Assembly (NCBI GenBank): GCA_013398615.1
Contig: VZSR01003798.1
Coordinates: forward strand, 5,315,188 to 5,379,187
Length of the DNA: 64,000 bases
Direction of reading: 5' to 3'
Source of the DNA: Brachypodius melanocephalos
Taxonomy: Eukaryota > Chordata > Aves > Passeriformes > Pycnonotidae
Shown: piece after piece, positions 51,065 through 62,387 of the stretch
How the letters are laid out: each line of letters opens with the position of its first letter
Numbering within the stretch: the first letter of the stretch is position 1
Position numbers and translations under genes: made by a program
Notes under the pieces: generated by a model
The model's input: only the letters and a program-made list of their open reading frames with translations
The model's database searches: none
Told to the model about the DNA's origin: nothing

Positions 51065-51130
51065 CAGGTGACATCTGGAAAGCCACTTCCTCACTCTGTG
51101 CCTCAGTTTCCCTTCCTGTAAGCCAGCCCT
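51065..51130 (+). mobile_element. Possible MIR-like SINE relic
   Basis: The stretch GCCACTTCCTCACTCTGTGC followed by CTCAGTTTCCCTTCCTGTAA closely follows the conserved part of MIR (CACTTAACCTCTCTGTGCCT, then CAGTTTCCTCATCTGTAAAA). MIR-type elements are old and occur as short relics in amniotes, including birds. The match is short, so chance resemblance is possible. Confidence 0.5.
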
Positions 51131-53894
51131 GGCACTACTGGCCCCTCCAGGCTGTATAAGCACTAGAGCTTGTCGCTCCTTTGGCTGTTTCCAGGCTTCC
51201 TCCAGACACATACTCCACCTTTCTTCCCTGGCCTGTACATTACTGCACCCCCCCAGCTCACCTGATCTGAATCCCCAGCTCAGGTGTGCTTGTTCTAATT
51301 GACAGCATTCCAAATTGGGCCTGTAAATTCTCTCTTTAGCCGATGGCTTGCTGATACAGTTCCTGTGACTGCACTGGTGGCATCGCTGCTGTACGGGAAT
51401 CGCAGTAAGTGATTAATTCAGATTTTTTTTTTTTTACACCCACTCATAAAAATTGGAACTCAAATCTGAGGTTCAGCTTTATTCTCCCTTGCACAGTACA
51501 TTAGCTTAATTGCATTCTGTGTTTGGTACAGTGCACTGATCACTTTGATGTGGGAGCACTTCAGAAGTCAAATTATTACAAGAACTCCTGCACATTACAG
51601 GCCAAGTATCAAGGCCTTGGCAAAGCTATAAAGAGCCAGTCTATCACCACGCCACTGAGCACTGCTTGCTTGCTTGCCTGTCACTGCTTCTCTCAGTCCT
51701 CCAGCTCATTAACAGTTCAAATTCCTCTAATCCCAGGAGCTCTGTTTGCAGGTGTCAGATCTGTGCATGGGTCATGTTCAGGGAGCACAGCACCCTCCAT
51801 GCTGTGTTCTGGAAAGGGCTTGGGGCAGTCCAGCTCCATCCCAGGGGCTGTTGGAAGGAGGCTGCTCTGCCTCATGTCACCTTCCACTTGCAGGAGGGGT
51901 TGGAAGAGAGGAGAGACAAGGCAGGCTGGCCAAACGAGCACCCCAATGTCCCTGCTGGGCTTGTGTCCATTCTCAGAAAAGTCCCTGCATATTCTTACTG
52001 TTTCCCATGCATGCAGCAGAGATCTGCTTCAGGTAAACCTGTATCAAACCTCGCTGAACAGAGAGGGAGGCAATAAATCTGGGAGGCGTTTTTGCCAAAG
52101 GATTGTGATTATCAGAGCTTCTAATTACCTGTGCTCCCTCCTGTGCTCTCTCTGTTAATCACTGCTGCCCGTATCCAGGTACCTCAGGCATTTTCTGTGG
52201 TGCCATATGGTGCCAGTGGGGAATGTCATGGGCTGCCTGACATCAAGGCAGCAGGACAGAGAGCCCTAACATCTTTCTGTTCTAAAGAGCACATTAATGA
52301 AATCTGCAGCAATCCGACTGTCTCAGAGCCGCAAGGAGCAAATGGAAAACAAAGTAGAGCTGCAATGAATAAGTACCTGGCATGGAGATGGACAAAATTA
52401 TATAAGCTCTTATATTCGAGGGAAATAGGAGACTGTGTAAAGGCTGATCATGAAGGTGCACTTACCAACACAACTACACAGGCAAAGAGAGCTTTTTGTA
52501 ACCCCATGAGCTTGATCTAATCCTGTAAATTCACTGAGGACAGTGAAAAGCTCACAGATCTACTATGAAGCAGGTTGGGATGGGAGATCTGGCCAATCCA
52601 TGTGAATGGAGTAAAGCCCCACAGTCAAAATCAAGCCATTTTTCTCTTTTATCCCATCTCAGCAGTTTCCCTTTTGCCTCCTTGCATGAGCCAGACACCA
52701 GGGACCTTTGCACTGAGGTGTAAAGCTGGCCAAAGCAGGGTACCCCCTTCAGCAGTGCTCAGATGCTGTGGGGAAGATGTACAAAGCAAAACAAGAAGTC
52801 AAGTGGTGAAGTAGCAGCTTCTGGGTTGGCTCACAGGCTTTGGAGTGAAAGGAAGGTGATTAGAGGGAAAGCACGACTCTAAAAACACACAAACAATGCG
52901 TTTGTGCTTGTGTGAAACAAAACATGAAACAATTCCATGGTTCTGCCAGAGCCATGGCTTACACGCCTGGGCACTTGCTGTGAGAGGCACTCGGTACCAC
53001 GGGGTGCTGTGTGACCAGGGAGGGTCAGCTCAGGGCTTTTAGGGTGGTTTTCAGGGCTCCCTCCACACACAGACACTCACACACGTGTAGGGGTGCACAC
53101 ACACACCTGAGCATCCCTCCCTCCTGCCCTGAGCCCTCCCCACAGTCTGCATGAGGAGCCTCAGCTGACCTGTCCTTGGAGGTGTCCATGTCCTGACAGG
53201 AGCCAGGAGAAACCAGCTTTAAGGTGTGTCAGGGGTTAAACACACCTGAGGGGTGAGGATTTGAGGCTGGGACTGCAGGAGCTGGGCGTTGTCACCTCTC
53301 CAAGGTGTGCAGTGACAGCAGGCTGGTGGCTGCTGCTCCTCACTGGTGACAGCTGTCCAGCCCTCACCTCCCCCTCCCTCTGCCACTTCTGCTAATGAAA
53401 TTTGCTCTCAAAAGCTGGAATCTGGCCTTACAGAAGGGAAAGTCCCAGGCAATATTTGATTGCACCTTCAATTGCACCTGATTAGCAGGATTAATAATGC
53501 AGATAACAAATACAATGTAAAGAGCTACACAGGCATTAAGTCTAATTATTGGTATTGCTGCCTGATCACTGGCAGATATAGATAAAATACATATGGAATC
53601 AATCTGGATATCAAGAAAATAACTGTCAGTCCTCTGTGCTGTGAAGGGACTGTGTTGCCAAGACCCAAAAACAAATTAGGAGGAGAGAGCACAAGGCAAA
53701 GGGCCAGAGCCACACCATGCCACATTGCCTCTTGCCAGAAAGGGACACGGCTGCTGCCTGGTCTGGGGAAAAGGCCAGCTGGAAGTGGGGGAAAAAGGGT
53801 TTTACACTGATGACAGTGCAATGTGGAATGCTGCAGAAGTCAGGGTTTGGGTCTGTGCAAGGTTTCCACACCCACAGCTCAGATGGGGTGTGTG

Positions 53895-53953
53895 GACACA
53901 CACACAGACACACACACAGACACACACACAGACACACACACAGACACACACAC
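53895..53953 (+). repeat. 12-bp tandem repeat (GACACACACACA), about five copies
   Basis: The G residues at 53895, 53907, 53919, 53931 and 53943 are exactly 12 bases apart, each followed by ACACACACACA. The repeat is almost perfect, suggesting recent expansion and likely length variation between individuals. Confidence 0.95.
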
Positions 53954-56415
53954 TGCATGGGCCCTGCTGCTCAGTGCTGCTCAGCAGCAGCAGCCCCTGG
54001 CAGGATGCTGTAAGTCCTGCAGCACCAGCCTTGCCACCCACATCACCAATGTGCTGAATAAAAGGAGAGATGGATTACTGAACGTAGGAGAAATGGGGGA
54101 AAACACCTCAGTGCACTTCATATTTTCCTCCTAAATGCTGAGCTTTTCTGATTAAGGCTCTGTTTCCACAAAGCATAATAATTTTTTCCTTAAATTAGCC
54201 TGTTACTTTCTGCTTGACAGGAGCTCCTGATTATCATGGCAATGCAAAGGGCTGCACAGTTCCTGGGAGACCAGGGAACCCCAGCATCAACTGTGCTTCT
54301 GAATGTTGGCCCCATTTCCTTCTCAGAGAGGTGGTTCATGAGTGTACAGGCTGCAAAACACAATCTGCATTTGTGCCCTCCAAGCCAAAGGGGCTCCTGA
54401 ACTATCTGAAACCCATGTGACACCAGTGGTGCTGAGATTTCAGGGCAAAAGTGCAGTCACTGTGGCACTATCAACTTACCTGAGCTGGAAAGCTGAGCTG
54501 GAGAGGCTGTACCACACTAGGAAAATAGGAAATTATCATCCTGGCAAACACTTTTCTGAAAACTATTTGTGGCTTCAGCGCCTCTAATCCAGCAGAAACC
54601 ATGCTGTAAGACACTCCTGATTGACAAAACACAGGGACTTTGGCAGGTCTTGGTGTGAGGGCCAAGCCAATGAGCACAGCAGGACCTGTGCTGACAGCAC
54701 TGGACCTAAGAGCCACCTCCTCCAGGTTCACCTTACACATCACTTTTTTCTTTTTTTTGTCCCCCTTTTCCCCCCTCTTTCTCTAATGGTTCTGTCCTAG
54801 GTTGAAAATCCCAAGTACAAGCACAGCAAACCATTAAAGAGCAGCTCACACATCTCTTTTCTTCCCCTATTTTCATCTTTCAAAGTGAAGGAATACATTG
54901 TCAGGTTAACTCTGATTTTGCAGAGCTCTAATGAGTTAGTCAGAGTTTATTTATGTGGAAAGGATGAATGGTTCCCTACATGTTAATAGCACAATCAGCA
55001 GCAAACCCCTCAGCATTAATATTTAATGTCCTTTGTTACGTACATGCCTGGCTGTTATTCAGAGAGGGCTGAGTCAGGAGAGCAGAAGCTGCTGGGAATT
55101 GAATAAGCATTATTTGTGGGATTTCTCTGAGTGGAAAGTGGAAAGCAGAAAATACATTGTTTTTATGTGTGGCAGCCCAATTGTCAAGAACCTGCATTTC
55201 TGGAGAGTGTATAACATGTGCAAGGAACTGCTGCAATGGAACTCTGTGGCTTTTTGCATTGCTCGATTTCTTTAATGTTTAGGTATTAATTGTTAGGTTT
55301 ATTAACCTTGCACATCTATAGCACAATCTATCTCCCATCTTTTATCTAGATTTTCTGCAAGTTAGACAACTAAGTACAATAAGGATGTGAACCCTACATC
55401 ATTAGCACTTCTTCTCTTTTATATACGCAAACAAATATATTAAGTCTATATATGATGTTAAACAAATATTAATCTTAAATCTATTCTTCCCCTGTACCCT
55501 CTGTGATACAGTTGCCAGATACAGATGGTTCCATCCTGCTCCCATGTACAGAACAGATATCAGCAGTGTTTTTCCAGATAGCAGAGCTATGCCTGTTTTT
55601 CAATTTAAATTGCCCATAAATGCTTCACTAGCAAAACCTTTCCATATTTCTCTGTAGCTATAGCCAATGGCCTAAGCCTGGTGTAAAACACTCATTTCAT
55701 CTGAGTGATTTTTAGGAACACTCTGATAGATGTGAGCATCTAAGGGATAAGAAAATGTGCTATATTGCATTACAGAGAAATTAAATACAAAGCTGTAATT
55801 TCAGATGCAAAGGCTCAGGTTTCGCCTTTTTTCTTACTCGTCTGGAAGAGCCTTTAGTCTTGAAGCTGTGCTTTCTGGGGAATTTCCTTGAGGGAAGCAG
55901 AGGGGCCTCCTTCAGTAAAAGGCAGAGAAGAAAGAAGCTTTAGTATTTTCAAACAAAGTCACCTTAGCTGTTCACTCATGTCTTTGCTTCTCTCCTGTGC
56001 ACGAGGCTGCTCGAAGCTGGATCAGAAGGGACTTTAGTGAGTTTAATGTTCACAGGACAGAAGGCACCACAGCCAGGCTGCTTCCCAGCCATGCATCTGA
56101 AGGGGGAAAGGGATGGGGAGATGTTCTCATAGAATGCATTCAGAAATCGTGTGGGAAAAGAAAGAATTGCTGATGATCGCAGAAACATTTCAGGTGTTTG
56201 AACCACTGGGTTGTGTTACCATCGACCACCACGATGTGAGCTGGTCATTGGGCAGAAACTAGGTGTAAAAATGGAGAGAAAGGGGCACATTTCGCTGAGC
56301 AGAAGCGAAGGGGAGGCGGAGGAGAGCAGAGAGAAGCATCGCTCTGAAAGCGCAGAGAGAGACAGAGAGAGGAGCCAGCGCCTGCGAACGGCAGCGCTGC
56401 AGTGCGGGGCCGCCT

Positions 56416-56429
56416 ACAGCAGGGGGCAG
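56416..56429 (+). promoter_or_regulatory. CTCF-like binding motif
   Basis: ACAGCAGGGGGCAG matches the CTCF core CCASYAGRGGGCRS at 13 of 14 positions, the exception being the first base. Its CpG-rich setting upstream of a promoter fits a bound site, but binding is inferred. Confidence 0.55.
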
Positions 56430-56438
56430 CAGGGAGCT

Positions 56439-56461
56439 GGACGGACGGACGGACGGACGGA
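56439..56461 (+). repeat. GGAC tetranucleotide repeat, 5.75 copies
   Basis: Five perfect GGAC units and a partial sixth lie directly after the CTCF-like motif, inside a CpG-rich patch. Each unit contributes a CG dinucleotide. Confidence 0.95.
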
Positions 56462-59400
56462 CCCTGCCGTGCCCAGGGCAGCCAGAACTCCACACAGGCC
56501 TCGGGAAATTCGTCACCCTCCTAATAACTCCTGTCTACCAGCACAAAGTTAAAAAGAATGCGAAGAGTATTCGCAAAGAAAGCAAAAAAAAAAAAATCCA
56601 CAGAGCGCTCGGTGGAAAGAGGAGAGACGGCAGCTGGCTGATGTGCTGGAAGCATCGCAGCATTGAGGCAGCACACAGACACAAGTGGTTGGTTATTTTT
56701 TGTTCCGTAGTTATTTCAGTAGCTCTGTCCTAGCAACCAGGTGTCACAGTCCCCTGGGCTCACCCCTGAGGAGCTGCATTTGCCTTCACAAAGCTGCCTA
56801 GGAATCATCAGCAAGTGTGGGCCACCAGATGAACTGCTCTGAAGAAGAAAATGGAGATCTGCTTTCCTACTTTCAGCCTGATTTTGGTATGATACCCATG
56901 CTCTATAATATCAGTGTTACTTACAAACAAACATAATGATGATACATCTGCATTCTTGTCTGCATTCCTGTTACCTGCAGGTCCTTCAGGAGGTCACAGG
57001 TTCAACTCTGCATTTGCTGATCTCCATAGCCCCATGATTTCTTGGCCTTTTCCCAGGTCCCATGACCTTTTCATGTTTTCCCTCTCCTCAGGACCCAGCT
57101 GAATGCCAGTTGCACATGCATGTGTGTCTCCTAAAAGGAATTTCCCTAGCAGGGATTAGATAGGGCCCCCCTTTCAAACAGCCCCCAGTGTAAGGCAACG
57201 AGGAAACCATCAAGCTTTTGTCTTTGCAAAATGTGTGATGGCTCTTTATTTGAGTTCATGGAGAAAACACACAGTTTGGGAGTTGCAAGACTCAGGTTTG
57301 TGTCCTCTGCAGCTACATGTAAAACCACAGTGTCAGAGGGTCTCACCAGGTTGTGTGACAGGTCAGCATGTGACCACAAACACCACTGGCAGGACACACA
57401 GAGTTCGATATTCTCAGTAGGGATGGGCACACAGGCTTGCTTAATACTAATAAAGATGCTTTTGTCTTGTCCAGCTGGAAGCAGGAGTGACTGGATGCCC
57501 CAAGAGATAACTGGCTCTCATGTGATTTTCAGATCATGTTTTTCATATCTCATAATCTGAAATCACATTCGAGACAGGGCCCAGTTCTGCTCTCATCTTC
57601 TGGGGCATCCAATGGCTCGCTGCTCCTGGCCCCAGCTCACAGAGGTGGCTTCTCTAAACACAGCTGTGCAGCACCACTGTAGAACAACAGCCAATATCCG
57701 TGTTCAGTGGAAAACACAGAGCTGGGATTGTTAAGCAACATCCAGAAGCCTAAACTGAGTGTCTGAGAGATGCCTGAGTGTAGTGGGATTGCCAGGGCAC
57801 TGCAGATTCAATTTCTGGCCTTCTTTTGAGCTTCAAGCAATTCAGTGCATGAATGCTCAGAGAGGTGGAAATGGTGCTGCAGAGAAGAACAGGGACACAG
57901 AAGGGATGGCTGACTCTGCCCACCATGGGCAGTGTCCAATATTCCTGCTGCTGCTCCATGTGTACAGTGAGAGAGAAGACAGACGTGCAGCAAATGTAAA
58001 CTCAATTTCTTTTCACTTTTTGCTCCCTCTATAAGCATCTAAGCACCAGTTAACTTCCTGGGACTGCTGGGTCCCTGGATCTGCTCCTCTTCCTGGAGCA
58101 GCTGCCTGCTGAGAGTTGAGACTCTTCAATGCTACACAGCCCCAGCCCTCACCAGAAGGAAGAATCTCATCCTCATTTCTAGCAGGGATGAGGTGCCAGT
58201 CAGTCAGCAGCCTCATTTGTCTGGAGTCCAGCCTTGTCCCTGCTTTGTTTGCTTCTTCTCATGGCAACAGAGTTTTTTCACCCACTCATTTTACCTGATA
58301 ACAGCCTTGAACCAGCATCTGTTTGCCTGCAGGCACAACTTCTCTCTGCTAGTTGGGACCTATTTCTTATGAATTCTTGCTAAATGATGTCACTCTGGAA
58401 TGAGCTCCCAACAAGCAGTGTCCCTGCTACCTAAACTCTGAAACTCCTGAAACGTGCTACTGCTGGTGTCCAAAGGGTACAGGGACAACCAGAGATGTCA
58501 AACACATGGGATTCATCCTTCACTTTGCTCAAATGGCACTGGGCAAGCCTTTCTTGTTTGAAAAAGCCTCCTCCTGGGGGGAGCAGGAATGCAGGTGCAG
58601 GGGTTTGTTCTCTGCTCACCTGGGTATCCCTGAGCCTGCCCTTCTCCTGCCCATGGGAAAGCTCCTGTTCTGCTGCCTGCTGTGGCTGGGTGTGCTCCTG
58701 TTCTCCTCCACAGTACACACCTGGCACTGCTGGGCTCTGAGCTGAAGGAACAGCAAAATGACAACCAAAGGCAGCAGATGAGCATTACCTGGCTCATCCC
58801 AGCCAGCACTGATATTTGGGGTGCTCTCTCCAGGCTCCTGCACACTGCTCACTCTTCCTCTGCTGCTCTGCTGGTGCTGGCACTGAGAGGGGAACACAGG
58901 TGATGTGTGGTGGAAAGCTGCACTCAGCTCCTTCCTCAGCTTTCAGGTCTTCAGTGGCATTGGACTGAGAAATGTGGCAACTTCAAAACCTTGCACAGAG
59001 CTGGTTCAAGCACAGGCACTCCTGTGACTTCCAGTTTGGGGCTGGTTCTTACAGAGCCTTTTAAGATTTCAGCTTCTCTGGCTGGTGTTCAGATGTTAAA
59101 GGGCAGCTCAAACACAGTAGTAGCAAAAAGGGCACAGTGAATAAGAGGGTGAAAGTGAGGCCAGGTCAGAGCAGTAGCTTGGTCACCACCCACTGGTGAA
59201 ATTGTAAAGGTGTCTCCGTTTCAGACAATTTTAGGAGGAAACGTCCTGAAATGAACGTCTCCTCTAAACAGCGATTCAAACTACAATACCATTTTAAACA
59301 CTCCTCTGACATGTTTTGGACCTGACCATGCTGGGTGTGGGACCAAAGACAAACACAGGCACACACAGACACACACTCCTACGTGTAGACACCCTTCACA

Positions 59401-62371
59401 GCCTCCTGTTTCTTGCTGGCTGATGAACAAGGGACCAAATGATCTGAGGGAATGTAACTTAGCACCAGGGCCCAGTGCAGCACAAAATCCCACTTGGTGC
59501 CAAGGACTTGTGATTTATGCTTTTGTTTCTGCAACAACAGACAGAGGCATAATTTTTTTTTTAAAGGAGCTTTGCTGGATTTTCCATCCCCTGCCGAGAC
59601 ACAAAGCCGAATGGCAGCCAGTATTCCCAGCAACACCCACGGTTAAGCACCAGTGCTGTTGCCAACTCCTGCAATCTTATCACAAGCACCACAGCATTTG
59701 CTTTCCTTTCCTAAAGCCCCAACTCCTGGAGTCATGGGATTAAGCAGGCAACTCAGCTTTTGATTTTAATAGCAGCTTTTATCCCTCACTGTTAAGAAGA
59801 AAAGCTTGTGAGTGGGACAGGTTCAAACCTACAGAGACAATAAACAAGAGTATCTGCTTAAAATCTGGTAATTTTTAAGTCAATTTTATTTGGAGAAAGA
59901 ATTTTGAACATTTTGGAGGGCAGAACCTGTCAGCAGCCAAAGGAGTCCCTCAAAGAGCTAAAAAAATTAGTTTCAGTGGAGAAGATGCTGCAGTGGGAAA
60001 GTAGACTTGGGTTTTCATTTCTTTATCCTTTCAGAAAGATCAGCAAAGGGAGAACATGTGAGTTCACTAGCTAAGGCAAAGCACATTTTCTGTAAAGAAG
60101 CCAACATTAAATTTCAAAATGTGAAGACTGAGACTCCCTAGAAAGGGAATTAAGCTCAGGAGATAAGCCTGAGATAAGCTGAGACTGGTGGATGGTATTG
60201 ATGTATCAGTGCTCTAGAAGAAGGAGGAGAGGGATTAGCATCTTCCATTTTGCAGCACTTGCTCCATGTCCATGTCCATGTTTGTTGGAGTCCTACAAAA
60301 CTGTCAGAGGGATGGACAGGTGTCCCCAGTGCTTGCAGCCCCACACCCTCATGGGTGATCTGCTCTGGATCTTCAGCTTCTATTGAAACTTATTTGGATA
60401 TCTGGAGCTGCTTCAATTTTTTGTCCCGTCAAATGCCAAAAGCAACTTCAGTGCTTAAGTAAATAAGAGCAATAATTATGCGGATGCCCTCAGAATGGGG
60501 CCATCCACTGTTTTGCTGCAATTTTTAATAATTTTAAGTTGAAAAAGCTTGTGTGATCCTCGAACACTTCTATATCTTTAAAGTACAAAATGGGATGCTT
60601 TAATAAACCCTGGTGAAAATTGTTCCCATAAATGACGAGAAATGTTTAAATCAATAAAACATTTGTTTAGACGTCCATATGGAGGAAAGATACAGTCTGT
60701 TGCTCTTCATATTGGATTGATCCCACTGTGTTAAATTACAGCTGGCTACAGCCCTTCATCATTTACTGCACAGCTTGACAAGCATGTAAAATATTCACAC
60801 TGAGCGCAAAACTTTTGAGTGTCTGATCTCTGCATTGTCCTTGTCACTTCCTCCCAGCCAGGGCCAAATTAAAGGCTGCTTGATAGAGGGGGAAGCTTTG
60901 CTGCAGCTCTCCCACAAGCCTTCAGCCACGTTGCCCAATATCCTCCTGGCTGGCCTGGCAGCTGGGGAGCAGATGCAGGCAGCCTTCCACACGGCCTGGC
61001 TGCCACAGCCCTTGAATTTGGGGTTTATCAGCAGCTTCTGGGCTGCTGATCATAAATATATAAATGCAACAGAGACCTGGTCTTAAGAGTAGCTGCAGTC
61101 TGAAGGTGTCTGTGCTTCTCAGAGGGTGACAGCAGTGACAGTGGATGGTGCAGCCAAGCACTGAAGGGGATCTGGGAGCTCTGGGTGCTGTTGCCACCCA
61201 ACCTGGGTGATGCAGTTGGCATTTGCCTGCCTGTACCTCTCCTCAAAACACAGCACAGTGTGGGGTGCTCCCCTGAGGAACACAGAAAGAGGTCAGGAAG
61301 GGCAATGACAGCAGCTTTTAAAGCCATCTGAAATTCTGAATTTCCAAAGGACTTGTGAAACAGAACAGTAATTCTGGGTAGAGATGGATCTTGAAATTGA
61401 AGATGTGTGTGTGAAAGCACCTGCCATTGCCACATCCCATTGCCCTGTGAGAGCAGGCAAGGCTGTCACTGTGCCCACAGGCAGCTCCAGCAGAGATGTG
61501 CTGTGACCAGCCAGGTCCATCAGGGAAGGCAGCTCCTGAAAGCCCCATCCATCAGTGGTGGAAGGAGGAAAGCCCTTGTACTCCACTCCACTGGAGCCTC
61601 TCTCCCACCAACGATGGGCTGGGGGAGCTTTAAGGAAGAAGTGGGACTGGATTAGAGCCCTAGTCCTGCCTTGGGCACAGTGCTGATCCTGGCCTGACTG
61701 ACAAGGCTCAGAGCAGAGCTCAGGCTGGGCTCAGACACAGGAAAACTGTACAGCCACAGTTCTGGCTGTGCAGCCCCTAAAGGCAGCACATCACAGGTTC
61801 CACTCAGGAACTTGGACCAAGCTTTGCAGAACCCCTTCTCAGTCCAATTTTGGGATCCTGATGAGTGCTATTGTGCATTCTGCAAACTCACTCTTCTCAG
61901 GGTCTTGCTTTCCCTTGGGAAATGGGGATCTGTGCCCTGCAAAACCTGGTCACTGCTGAGGCATCCCTGTTAGAGCAGGGAGAGGAGGAGGAAAAGGGAG
62001 CACAGCTGATGTCCTGACTGGAGCCAGCAGAGGCCACTGCTGTATGCTTAAAAATGACTCCAGGCTGAGGTCTCTGACGTGGGCTTCACTCCCAGGCATG
62101 CTCCTCACCCCAGAGCGTGTTTTTCTCTCCTCTCTGTGGTGTCATGTCTTGGCTCCAGGATCCCCAGGCGTGTTGCAAAGCTCTGGGTCAGAGCCACGCT
62201 TTCTGCTCTCTGCAAAGGGGTGATGTCAGTGCCTGTGTCCCTCCCTTCCTCGCCCCCAAACTCACCATCGTCACCAGACAGACTGTCAGAAACCACTGCT
62301 AGGAAATGCAGCTCCCCAAGGAGCTGCTGCACTCCAAACCAGATATCTTTAAGGCAGTGTGATATAAAGAC

Positions 62372-62387
62372 TTTTTTTTTTTTTTTT
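62372..62387 (+). repeat. Poly-T run, 16 bases
   Basis: A simple run of 16 T in the upstream intergenic region with no recognisable element attached. Confidence 0.9.

Larger units (their letters stand above)
56250..56500. promoter_or_regulatory. Small CpG-rich patch upstream of SV2B
   Basis: A roughly 250-base GC- and CpG-enriched patch, about 6 kb upstream of the main island. It contains purine-rich sequence, a CTCF-like motif and the GGAC repeat. It could be an insulator, an enhancer or an alternative first exon. A modest minus-strand donor (GATG followed by GTAACA) is present near 56221. No transcript can be shown from sequence. Confidence 0.45.

Noticed and set aside
51523..52158. Plus-strand open frame of 211 codons
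   Set aside because: No recognisable domain, composition of random sequence, and overlapping frames of similar length on both strands.
53626..53958. Repetitive Cys/Val/Leu peptide frames across the CA-rich repeat
   Set aside because: They are direct translations of the 12-bp tandem repeat and not a gene.
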